NCBI GenBank assembly: GCA_017631385.1 | Contig: JAGBTH010000064.1 | Span: 1-35,076, forward strand | Direction of reading: 5' to 3' | Origin: Kiritimatiellia bacterium | GTDB lineage: Bacteria > Verrucomicrobiota > Kiritimatiellia > RFP12 > UBA1067 | DNA length: 35,076 bases | Shown: piece after piece, positions 24,793 to 34,800 of the stretch | How the letters are laid out: each line of letters starts with the position of its first letter | Position numbering within the stretch: position 1 is the first letter of the stretch | Notes under the pieces: model-generated | The model's database searches: none | What the model was told of the DNA's origin: nothing | The model's input: the letters and a program-made list of their open reading frames with translations, nothing else | Program-made: the position numbers and the translations under genes

Positions 24793-26790
24793 CTACTTTT
24801 TAATATGTTTTAATACTGTAACTGTTCGCGCTGGTAAATAAAGTTTTATCTGCTGAACGAGTTCAGAGCCAGTGTTAACTAGCTCAGGATTATACTCTTG
24901 AGCTTTCTGAATACGCCCTTGGCCACCAAAGCGCTCCTCGTCTGAATCGAATAGATGCTTCCACTTAGTAGCTGGCGGCACAATAACGCCATACTCAGTA
25001 TAAGAATTAGATGGATGGAAATTAAAGATAAACATTAATTCACCGCGAATAAACGCCAATATCTTATCAGGCTCATTAGATAATAAGTGTATGGGTCTAG
25101 CGCGTTTTCGCTCTGAAGCTAAGGACGATATCATCACCTCATCAAAATCGGCCAAAGGCTTAAACCTAAGCCCAGGATCGTCTCTTAAAGACCATTGACG
25201 CCGCGCGTGAGAATAATCCCAGCCATTTTCAGCTCGCGGAAAGTCAATCCATTCGGGATGGCCAAATTCATTACCCATAAAATTAAGATACGCGCCACCA
25301 CTCAAAGCCGCTGTCGCTAAGCGCGCCATTTTATGAAGCGCAATCGCACGTTCAACCTCAAGGCCATTTTGATGTTTAGCCATACCCCAATAAATCGCGG
25401 CGTCTGCTAATTGGAAAAAGAATGTCTTACCTCCAACGAGCGCCTGATCATGGGATTCAACATAGCTTACGACCTTTTCCTCAGCGCGCTTATTCGTAAG
25501 TTCGTAATATATTCCACCCATCGGCCAATTATCGTCACGAACCTTTTCAGCTAACCTAAACCAAAAGTCCGGCACTCCCATAGCCATACGATAGTCAAAA
25601 CCCATGCCAAAATCTTTAATAGGCGCGGCACACCCCGGCATACCCGAAACATCCTCAGCTATCGTTATTGCATTTGGATTTACTTCATGAATTACGCGAT
25701 TAGCGAGCTGCAAATAACACCACGCGTCATCATCCATCGACCCGTCAAAGTACATACCGTAATGCGTAAACGAATCCCCTAGCCCATGATCCCAAAATAG
25801 CATTGAAGTTACACCATCGAAGCGATATCCGTCAAAATGATATTCTTCGAGCCAAAACTTACAGTTCGATAGTAAAAAGTGAAGAACATTAGTCTTACCA
25901 TAATCAAAGCATCGGCTATCCCAAGCTCTATGCCACCCTTTAGCCCCTGAATGGAAATATTGCCAATCTGTTCCGTCAAAACAGCTTAACCCATCGCGCT
26001 CATTCTTAACAGAGTGAGAATGAACAATATCCATAATTACAAATAAGCCCATACCATGAGCTGTATCTATTAGGGACTTCAGCTCGTCAGGCGTACCAAA
26101 ACGCGATGACGCGGCGAAGAATGAGCTGACATGGTATCCAAAGCTACCATAATAAGGATGCTCCATAATCGCCATAAGCTGAACTACATTATAGCCAGCT
26201 TTCTTAATCCGAGGTAAAATATTGTCTCGAAACTCCGTATATGAGGCGACCTTACCCTCTTCGCTCGCCATACCTACATGAGCTTCATAAATAAAAGGTC
26301 TAAAACTCGGGCGCTTTATCGGCGAAGAATTCTTCCACTTATATTGCCTTTGAGGCGCGTAAACTTTAGCCGAAAATAAATTAGTTACTGGGTCTTGAAC
26401 TACATAACGCGCATAAGCGGGAATACGCTCACCATGACCACCCTCCCAACGCATCTCAAGTCGATAATTATCACCGTCTTTTATCGCATCCTTAGAAATT
26501 TCACGCTCCCATATATCAGTTCCATGAATACGAAATAGCTCAAAATCCGGATTGATTTTCCACTGAGAAAAATCTCCCACTAACCACATCGACGTCGCAT
26601 TAGGAGCCCATTCACGAAAGACCCAACCTCTCTTAGTCTGATGAAGCCCAAAGTAGTGATGAGCGCTCGCCCACTCCGAAAGGGACTTACCTAAAGTCAA
26701 CTCATTAGCCCTTCTAAACGCATTCTCCGCGCGACCGCGTATTGCATTTTCAAAAGGCTTTAAGTAAACATCGTCTAAGAGCTTAGCCAT
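24793..26790 (-). CDS. glgB: 1,4-alpha-glucan branching enzyme (GH13)
   Basis: 665 aa. Makes alpha-1,6 branches in glycogen. N-terminal CBM48-like module near 53-150 (VFREWAPNATSMWLVGDFSQW), then the GH13 barrel from about 165. Catalytic set: nucleophile Asp325 (GYRFDG), acid Glu379 (ITIAED) and Asp448 (VESHDQ). A C-terminal beta domain ends the protein. The length, the YEAHVGMAS start of the barrel, and HHYFGLH near the N-terminus fit the eukaryote-like GH13_8 branch better than the E. coli GlgB form. Single-gene unit with a strong promoter and AAGGA before the ATG. No glgA or glgC is nearby. Confidence 0.92.
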   Translation of the reverse strand: MAKLLDDVYLKPFENAIRGRAENAFRRANELTLGKSLSEWASAHHYFGLHQTKRGWVFREWAPNATSMWLVGDFSQWKINPDFELFRIHGTDIWEREISKDAIKDGDNYRLEMRWEGGHGERIPAYARYVVQDPVTNLFSAKVYAPQRQYKWKNSSPIKRPSFRPFIYEAHVGMASEEGKVASYTEFRDNILPRIKKAGYNVVQLMAIMEHPYYGSFGYHVSSFFAASSRFGTPDELKSLIDTAHGMGLFVIMDIVHSHSVKNERDGLSCFDGTDWQYFHSGAKGWHRAWDSRCFDYGKTNVLHFLLSNCKFWLEEYHFDGYRFDGVTSMLFWDHGLGDSFTHYGMYFDGSMDDDAWCYLQLANRVIHEVNPNAITIAEDVSGMPGCAAPIKDFGMGFDYRMAMGVPDFWFRLAEKVRDDNWPMGGIYYELTNKRAEEKVVSYVESHDQALVGGKTFFFQLADAAIYWGMAKHQNGLEVERAIALHKMARLATAALSGGAYLNFMGNEFGHPEWIDFPRAENGWDYSHARRQWSLRDDPGLRFKPLADFDEVMISSLASERKRARPIHLLSNEPDKILAFIRGELMFIFNFHPSNSYTEYGVIVPPATKWKHLFDSDEERFGGQGRIQKAQEYNPELVNTGSELVQQIKLYLPARTVTVLKHIKK

Positions 26791-26822
26791 TTATTGAAGT
26801 TCCTTTCGTCTTATATGGTGCT

Positions 26823-26851
26823 ATTATACCATAAAGGAAAGAACATTCCAA
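26823..26851 (-). promoter_or_regulatory. Promoter of glgB
   Basis: Minus strand TTGGAA (26851-26846), 17 bp, TATAAT (26828-26823, perfect), 32 nt before the glgB ATG; the leader contains AAGGA. Confidence 0.75.
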
Positions 26852-26880
26852 CTTAATCGTTCCCCTTAAAAATGCTCACC

Positions 26881-26915
26881 TTTTAAAAAGAACAGCGAGC
26901 CACGAATGGGCTCGC
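26881..26915 (-). terminator. Rho-independent terminator of the upstream exported-protein gene
   Basis: Perfect 7-bp stem GCGAGCC/GGCTCGC (26895-26901 with 26909-26915) with a 7-nt loop. On the minus strand it is followed by TGTTCTTTTT. It lies 49 nt after the stop of the gene ending at 26964 and upstream of the glgB promoter. Confidence 0.75.
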
Positions 26916-26963
26916 GTTGTATTGAACTTTTACTCGCAGCGCTAAACAACTCGCACTAGCGAT

Positions 26964-28175
26964 TTATTTTGAACTTTCACCAACGAATGTTTTATATTTA
27001 AACTTTTGAGTATACTTATTCGAAATATACCAATCTTCTGGTAAATCGTATTTTTTAAGAACATTGTCGCGCATGCTATCGTATGATGAAGCTAAAACTC
27101 CATTATTCCACAATTCAATCCTATACCCAATCATCTTAACTTCTTGATCTAATTTAAATTTTATATACCCAGTAGGTGTACGAGACTTTCTATCAGACGA
27201 ACGATATGTAATATATGAACGCGATGAACCATCTCGCGACCGGTATGTGTTAACCGAATACCTATTATCATCTTCTAATGTATAGCCATAATACGACACA
27301 TTTGAATAAGTTGATAAAGATACTTGAGTTTGATTATATGAAAGATCTTCAATCGAAATTGACTGATTCTCATTAGATTCAATACTAGAACCAAATACAT
27401 ATCTTGGTAACTTATTCACACCAACATCCTTCATAATCATTTCATTAATATGCAAGGCTCCATTTTCTTCTGTCAATACAACTAAACGAAGAATAGGTTT
27501 TTTAATATATTTCGATTTAGTCTTAGACTTGATTCTAGCCGATATTGTTCCCTGGATATAATCCATATCTTTACTCTGAACCATAGACAACCTAGTCTTG
27601 GTAAATTTAGCATCTATTTCTTGAATCCATTTAGATTTAGATTGCTGAACTTCTATTTTATTTTGCAATACTTCTACTTCCTCGATAATACAAACCTTTT
27701 GGTCAGACTCTGTTCGATACACTACTCCATCACGAACACGAGTAACTGGTCTCGTAGGACCAAAATTTAAATCCTTTATTAAACAATGACGCATTTTTAT
27801 ACGAACTAAATGCATTTGACCATCTTTTAGTATATCAAATACCTGTTTACCTACTGGAACATCCTTCTTAGCAAAACAACAATATGAACTACGAGGAAAC
27901 TGATTAGACTGATTTACGTTAGAAGTAACCCGAACAGCATACAACTTATCACGACAACTCTCACGCAACACATAGGGAATTGAGTAATTTTCCCAATCTG
28001 CAATCGATATATTCGCCGTAAACACACTCGGCTCAACCATCTGAGTAGACATAAAAACTGGCAATGACACTCCTGATGATACCGTTGATACAAAGCCTTC
28101 GGACGCTAGGGCGCTAAATGTAAACGCCATTACAGATACAATAGAAACCGCAACCGAGCGAATTGAACTGAGCAT
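26964..28175 (-). CDS. Exported protein of unknown function
   Basis: 403 aa from the ATG at 28175, chosen because AAGGAG lies 6 nt upstream and the product then begins with a signal peptide (MLSSIRSVAVSIVSVMAFTF, cut after about ALASEG); an in-frame start 60 nt upstream lacks both. The mature part has no recognised domain. It is basic and beta-like, with Cys near 72 and paired Cys near 97-98. Residues ~290-350 are rich in Ser, Tyr and Arg (SVNTYRSRDGSSRSYITYRS). I see no enzyme motif and no membrane helix after the signal. It may be periplasmic or outer-surface. Monocistronic: inverted repeat in the leader and terminator behind. Confidence 0.7.
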   Translation of the reverse strand: MLSSIRSVAVSIVSVMAFTFSALASEGFVSTVSSGVSLPVFMSTQMVEPSVFTANISIADWENYSIPYVLRESCRDKLYAVRVTSNVNQSNQFPRSSYCCFAKKDVPVGKQVFDILKDGQMHLVRIKMRHCLIKDLNFGPTRPVTRVRDGVVYRTESDQKVCIIEEVEVLQNKIEVQQSKSKWIQEIDAKFTKTRLSMVQSKDMDYIQGTISARIKSKTKSKYIKKPILRLVVLTEENGALHINEMIMKDVGVNKLPRYVFGSSIESNENQSISIEDLSYNQTQVSLSTYSNVSYYGYTLEDDNRYSVNTYRSRDGSSRSYITYRSSDRKSRTPTGYIKFKLDQEVKMIGYRIELWNNGVLASSYDSMRDNVLKKYDLPEDWYISNKYTQKFKYKTFVGESSK

Positions 28176-28220
28176 ATACAACTCCTTAAATCTATTAAAT
28201 CTCTTCTTATACTTAACGAG

Positions 28221-28239
28221 GTAAGTGACCTCCACTTAC
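28221..28239 (-). promoter_or_regulatory. Perfect inverted repeat in the leader of the exported-protein gene
   Basis: GTAAGTG (28221-28227) and CACTTAC (28233-28239) around 5 nt, about 45 nt upstream of the ATG at 28175. It could be an operator dyad or an mRNA hairpin. TATAGT directly upstream on the minus strand might be a -10, but no -35 is clear. Confidence 0.4.
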
Positions 28240-28565
28240 TATAACTCGAAATGTATAAAAAGCTTCTACATCGCACGATAATTTACACTCCCATTATTCG
28301 TACAACCTAGTACTTATAAATTTTACTATCTTTTCTTTAAAAGTGCAACTACAATAATCACTTAAACTTTGATCAACGACAGATCTTAGCAAATTCGACC
28401 AACTATTCTTAAATCCGCTAAAAACTTCAGTAATGTAAAACCATAACAAGCCAAACAATCCTAAAAATGAGATAAAAGTCATCTACCATTTAGCTCAAAA
28501 AAAGCCTCATTTTCGCTACACCCCAAAAACGACACAAAACCCCTCGTTACGAGCCCGACGACAAG

Positions 28566-28631
28566 AGGTGCGCACTTCTCGGGTCTGAGGTGCGCACCTC
28601 TCGGGTAAAAGGTGCGCACTTCTCGTTGTTG
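28566..28631. repeat. Three palindromic repeats with 22-bp period
   Basis: Units start at 28566, 28588 and 28610, exactly 22 bp apart. Each begins AGGTGCGCAC followed by T or C and TCTCG. The core GTGCGCAC is a perfect palindrome, and the middle unit extends to the 14-bp palindrome GAGGTGCGCACCTC. The spacing is two helical turns, so all three sites would face the same side of the DNA. Confidence 0.8.
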
Positions 28632-28704
28632 AGCTCGTGAGCATACAAAACGAAGTAGTGCAAATCATGAGCAAAAATCATAGCCTTTTTTCTAATTTTG
28701 ATCT

Positions 28705-28780
28705 CCAAAAAAAAAATTGAAAAAAATAAAAATTAGCCCCTATAAGTAAATGCTGAGATCGTCTGCATTTACCTTAGGGG
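28705..28780 (-). terminator. Rho-independent terminator of the giant repeat-protein gene
   Basis: Long interrupted stem: CCCCTA (28737-28742) with TAGGGG (28775-28780), and GTAAATGC (28746-28753) with GCATTTAC (28765-28772), around an 11-nt loop. On the minus strand it starts 22 nt after the stop and is followed by T-rich tracts over about 30 nt (plus-strand A runs at about 28707-28735). Confidence 0.8.
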
Positions 28781-28802
28781 ATATTTTTAACCGCAGGAGA
28801 AC

Positions 28803-31800
28803 TTACTCTGAGAGATCTACATTTATTTTAAAGAAATTGTAGTCTTTTTCTTTACCCTTTTCAACTTCTTTCCAGTCTTCAGTTGAATCCTCTAAATTCT
28901 TCTTGCCGAAAACCACATATTTTCGTGAAGAACCGAGGTTTGGAGATGGCGTGACTATCGGTTGATCATTTTCATCAATCTCAATCATAGCCTTAAACTC
29001 AGATGTTACATCTGCTGGATTTGTGCCAGCTACGAATTCTGAGTACAATGTTGCGCTCTTACCTACAGCGGTCATACCTGATGAGAATACACGTATTGCA
29101 TCCTCCTTGGTCGCATTCTGCGAAATCTGATTATTCGCTTTTAACCATGCGAAAAACGCTGCTAGCGTCTTATCGCTGATTTCAGGTGGAGTTTCATCTA
29201 ATGGGTACCATCTTACATAATCTAGCATCGCGCAATTAGCGCCTACTAAATCTGGATCATCCATCTCATCTTTCCAGTACATCCATTCGAGTACGTGATC
29301 GCCCTCGCCAAGTTCTACAGAAACTTCCATCCAGTCGGTTTCACCAGTCGTCATTTCGACTACTTCGCCATCAACGACGAAATCAAACCAATCGTAAAAT
29401 TCTTCGCAAGATACAGCCCAACGGAACTTAATAGTCCCAGCGCCAGAGACACGAGTACGAATTATTGAAGCCTCAAAATCACCAAGACCTTCGGCTATCG
29501 CGAAAGATGTTCCTTCATAAGCATATTCGCTTCGCATTCCCACCCAATTAATATCACCTTCTGTTTCCCACTCGAATTCGCCCAATGCTTCTGCTAAAGT
29601 AGGCTCTGTAGCAGATTCCCATACGACATTATCAACCCAAACAGCGTCCTCACCCAAGGCTCCACTTCTGCCTTTCTTATAAACCCAGCGAATATCATGC
29701 TCTCCAACATCTAAGCTAATGCAAACATTCGTCCACGACGTTTCTCCCCAAAGTACGCGGATTTGTTTACCGTCGACCTCTAATCGAACAGCATCGTATC
29801 TTTCTTCACAAGAAGCACGCCAGTCAAACGAAAGCGTACCGGCACCATCAAGACGTAAGCCTAAAACCGTTTCTTTCGAATCACCTATCGCGCCAGAGCG
29901 AACAGCATGCACCCCATCAGATGCCGCCTTAGACCATTCGCCAAACCACATAGCATCACCTTCAGTATACCAATCATATTCAGGCGCATTCGCAGCTTCA
30001 CCTATAGTAAGAGGAATCTTTTCGAATACAGCCTTTAACGAACGAGCTTGGTTCATTAAGACTACAATATCGGGCGATGTCGATTGCGAATCAGAAACAT
30101 CTCCTTCCCAGTGTACGAATCTATAACTAAAATCAGGCGTCGCAGAAATAGACTTACGAGAGCCAGCGCTCATCCAAGCGTCATCAAAGTCTACACTACC
30201 ACCCTCGGAAGCACTAACTTTAAGCCAATAGTTAGTAGCGAGAATATCCCATGTAAAGTCGATATCGTTCGTTATAACGACCGTAAACTCGTTGGTAACT
30301 ACTGGAGCCGTAAATGTCGTACCGACATAAACTATCTGAGTAGTACAAGTTTCATCGTACCAAGGCTCAGGAGCGCGGAATGTCATTTCGGATCCATAAA
30401 CGACATTCGTTGAAACTCCACCGACATTCACCGAATGGATTACGCGTTCCCACTGTGCAGTAACGGTTATTTGTCCCGTAGAGCCCTTGGCGATAGATTC
30501 AGGACTCCACCCGACAAAGTTCCAGCCTTCTACATTCGAAAGCGGAGCAAAGACAACTTCATCCTCGATCGTGTATGTTGCCGGATTCGTATTTACAGCA
30601 CCCTTAAGTTCCGCGTAGCTGATACCGTAGGGAATAGCAGCGTACTCAGCAACAAATGTAACGTCATTTATGACTGGCGCTGTTACATCACCACTCCAAC
30701 CAGTTAGACTATAACCCACATCTGGAATTACTGACGGAACAACCGCCGTTGCTCCATACGCAATCTTCTGAGTTGTTTCACCAGAAAGGACACCGTGCGC
30801 CCCAGGATCAAACTTTACAATAAAGGTATCAATTGCAAACGTAGCTGATATCTTACGCGCCTGATCCATTGTAACGACTAGGTCGGTAATATTCGTCTCT
30901 ATACATCCCTGCGTATCGCCTAACCATGAAACAAAGTGATAATGTTCGTCTGGTATCGCCGAAATAACGAATGAATCACCATGAGGTTTCCAACCATTCT
31001 CAGGCGCGTCTATCGTTCCGTTATGAACTTCGGCAACATCAAACCAGTAGTTAGTATTAAGAATATCCCAAGCAAAGTCAATATCGTTCGTAACAACGAC
31101 AGTAAACTCATTGGTAACTACCGGAGCCGTAAATGTCGTACCGACATAAACGATCTGAGTAGTACAAGTTTCATCGTACCAAGGTTCAGGAGCGCGGAAT
31201 GTCATTTCAGAACCATAAACGACATTCGTTGAAACTCCACCGACATTTACCGAATGGAATACACGTTCCCACTGTGCTGTAACGGTTATTGCTCCCGTAG
31301 AGCCCTTGGCGATAGATTTAGGACTCCACCCGACAAAGTTCCAACCCTCAACATCTGAAAGCGGAGCGAAGACAACTTCATCCTCGACTGTGTAAGTTAC
31401 GGGATTCGTATTTTCAGCACTCTTAAGTTCATTATAAGTAATTGAATAGTCCACAGCAGAGAAACAAGCCTCTATTATATGATTACGGTCCAAGGCAGTA
31501 AACATATATGTTGAAGGCTTATTCGCAACACTAACACCATCCAATTTAAAGCTATCAAATGAATATCCACGAGCTTCAATTCCAACATACTCTGGTGTTG
31601 CACCCGCAGGATAGACAATTTCTCCTGAAGGACTAATGCTTCCACCCTTTGTAGCAGATGCTGTTATACGTACTCGATCGACCAGAACTGTACACTCAGC
31701 TGGCGTACTTTCATTCAATCCATCCGACACAACAAGTGAGAACTTATACAACCCAGCAATCTGAGGAGTAAATGTCGTCACCGCCACCGATGCATCAGAA

Positions 31801-34800
31801 ATGGACGCTGTATTACCGTTTGGAGCTTCAATAAGCGACCAACGCCACTGAGTAGCATCAATGCTATCAGACCCATCAAGCGTAACTGTATCGCCCGCTA
31901 CACAGACAATATCGCCGCCGGTCACAGCAACAGGAACATCAACACCGAATATCCTTTCCGCTATATTATCCGACGAACGAACATCGCGACCCGATTCATC
32001 CATAACCGAAACCTTCACCTTATAAATTCCACGAAGTACTGTATATGGAATATCAGCATCTACAGCGACACTACCGCCAGGTGCCAAATACGAAACAGTC
32101 ATAGTAGTCAAATGAGAGAAATCACCATCCACAGGCGCAACATCAAAAACAACCGTTGCATTTGTCGACGCTACACTACCGCTCACGTTGCGAATCATCG
32201 CACGGAACTTCACATTATCACCGGAAGATGGCGTTCCGGGCTCAAACGATATATCCTCCATCATCACGCGCAAATCAGGTGGAGGCATCGCAGAAAATAC
32301 TGTCTTATACACCTTTCCTTCCAATATCACACCAACTGTCCTATTCTCATTCCCGACAGGGGTCCATACGCATGTCGCCATACCCGTACCACCCTTCCAG
32401 GAAATCGGTCCAACCATAGATTCCGCAATAGTACCACTCTCGGGATCATTCGCAAAGAATACCGCTGTGCCGCCTTGATATGAAGCGCCACCATTGTTCT
32501 TAAATACAGCAGTAAGCACACACGGCTCTCCTGCCGACGGATATGGATCAGCTGTGAGCGAAACAGGAGCTACATCGGCATTCGCTGAATAGACCGTAAT
32601 CGTTCTCGAAAGGCTATTGTCAGTTTCGATGCTTTCAGCGATTTCATCAAAATAGTCAGCCTCAATAAGTATTCTGAGAGAACCAGAAACTGGGAATACA
32701 GAATAAGCAACATCAGCAGATTCGCCTGCTGCCAATTCTTCAGAAACCTTTATTTCGTATCTTATGCCATTTGCATCAAGATCAACCCTCACTCCAGCTG
32801 GACATGACGCACTACCAATATTACGAACTGTAGCATTGATGATAAGCTCGTCGCCCTCAACTGGCTGGGCATCGGAGAGCGTCATATCCGTCACAACCAA
32901 ATTCGGCAACGGCTCTTCAACCGTGACCCAGACCTTACTCTCGTTGTCCATTTCGGATGATTCGTCAATACACCCTTCTTCGTCTACAATTACACTATAA
33001 CCAAATCTACCGGCTTTCTCCAAAACAATCGGCTCATCAAGCGCAACAACCATTTCTTCGCCGACATTAAGTCCGTTAGTCGCGACAGCATAACCGAGAA
33101 AATCCCCATTGATATTATCGACTATCTTTACTGTAAAGGCATTCGTTACAGCCGCTAAACCAACATTTCTGACAACGGCTTCAAGTTTCGCCTCGCCGCC
33201 AAGAGAGGCTGAATAAAAATTACCGCTCTTATCGATAATTCCGGAACCCGTACAGACGAAAGATTGAATATTAAGGTTCGCCTTCTTTACAGTCGGAACA
33301 GGCTCTTCAGGATCAGTAGGATCTTCATCTCCTCCGGAACCCCCTCCTTCACCAGGCTCACCTGCACCAGAATCAGCACGATTAACTGATGTAAACGAAC
33401 CTTCGTATGTTTTTAGAACAGTTCCGTCTACAGCCTTAATCAATATCGTATGATCACCTTCCTCAGGTGCAGTAAACATCCACAGATATCTGCCTGAACT
33501 GTCGGTAATGCCGCTTCCAGCGATTTCTCCGTCAATCATAAACGTCAAAGCCGCCCCTGCGACATACACCCTCGCCCCGTCGCGCTCATACCAAACCTTA
33601 CCCGAGACAGAGTAATCAGACCCGACAAACATCGACGTCTCATATTCAGCAGAAATATTAAAGATTTCAGAAAGCTGAATATCACACTCGCCAAGCTCAA
33701 GCATTGTCGTAACGAGATTATTATTTACCACCGATTCAACATCATCATCCGGCACAACTACGACGGTAAATGCATTCGGTCCATCTTCATAGACGCGCTC
33801 TAAACCAGAAAACGTTTTACCAACATTCCATATCATCGACACACTCTGCGATCCGCCAAGACTAAGGCGAGAAAGACGTGCAGAGGCTAAGATTCGCGAA
33901 TCCTTCTCTGTAAGTCCGGATATATCATCAACAGGTAAAATCCCATCACAGAGATATACCGATCCGCGTCCGGACATACCAGCATTTCCACGGTTCTGTA
34001 CAGTCACCTTTACAGTCACAACATCACCAACTTCGACATTCGCCGTCGGCAAGCCTATAGAATCGTAGAATTTCACTCCAGAACGCGCGACCTGAAGGTC
34101 GACTACAGGTAGCATTGCCGCAACAGTAATCGTCTGCGAGGCAGGATCAGACCAAATACCGGTTATGTCCTTAACACGATATTCAACTCTCCATTCACCA
34201 GCGTTCAACTTTACGCGGCAATTCTCCGTACGCGCCAACTCAGACACCTTACCGTCAGAAAGACGAACTACGGTCCAAAGGTGCTCTGCAACCGTTCCGC
34301 CCTCACCATGACCCTGAAGAATCAAGGACGATTCTTCTGTAGGATTCTGCGGTGATATTGAATCTATCACAGCACGTATATCGTATGCAAAACGCGCGCC
34401 AATCGCACGAGTACGATTCATCTCAACAAACAAAAGTTCATTTGTTGCAACACACCCTTCAATATCGCCCATCCAGCGATAAAGCCTACAGCCATCTTCG
34501 GGGACTGCCGCAAGTTCGACCACCTCCCCCGCGGACTGCCAGCCGCTCATCGCACCAGTAATAGAGCCAAGTTCAGTCGCTTCGACTTCCAACCAGTAGT
34601 TTGTAGCGAGAATATCCCAAGTAAAGTCGATATTGTTCGTAACGGCAACGGTAAACTCGTTGGTAACTATGGGAGCGGTAAATGTCGTACCGACATAAAC
34701 AATCTGAGTAGTACATGTTTCATCGTACCAAGGCTCAGGTGCGCAGAACGTCATTTGAGAACCATAAACGACATTTGTCGAAACTCCTCCGACATTCACT

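Larger units (their letters stand above)
28176..28802. other. Gene-poor spacer with palindrome array and terminator
   Basis: No gene is supported here. The stretch holds the leader inverted repeat at 28221-28239, an inverted repeat CTCGT/ACGAG at 28543-28553, the three-unit 22-bp palindrome array at 28566-28631, and the terminator of the giant gene at 28705-28780. A 62-aa ORF at 28294-28482 has no ribosome binding site. Confidence 0.6.

Noticed and set aside
28294..28482. 62-aa minus-strand ORF with a hydrophobic start
   Set aside because: No ribosome binding site or promoter, no recognisable family, and it lies in a low-information spacer. Kept as possible but unsupported.
28566..28631. CRISPR array
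   Set aside because: Only three units with about 6-bp gaps, and no cas genes; the spacing is far too short for spacers.
34797..34799. GTG as the start of the giant repeat protein
   Set aside because: The same frame continues upstream without a stop to the window edge and encodes a further copy of the TAQWERV repeat, so this GTG is an internal valine.
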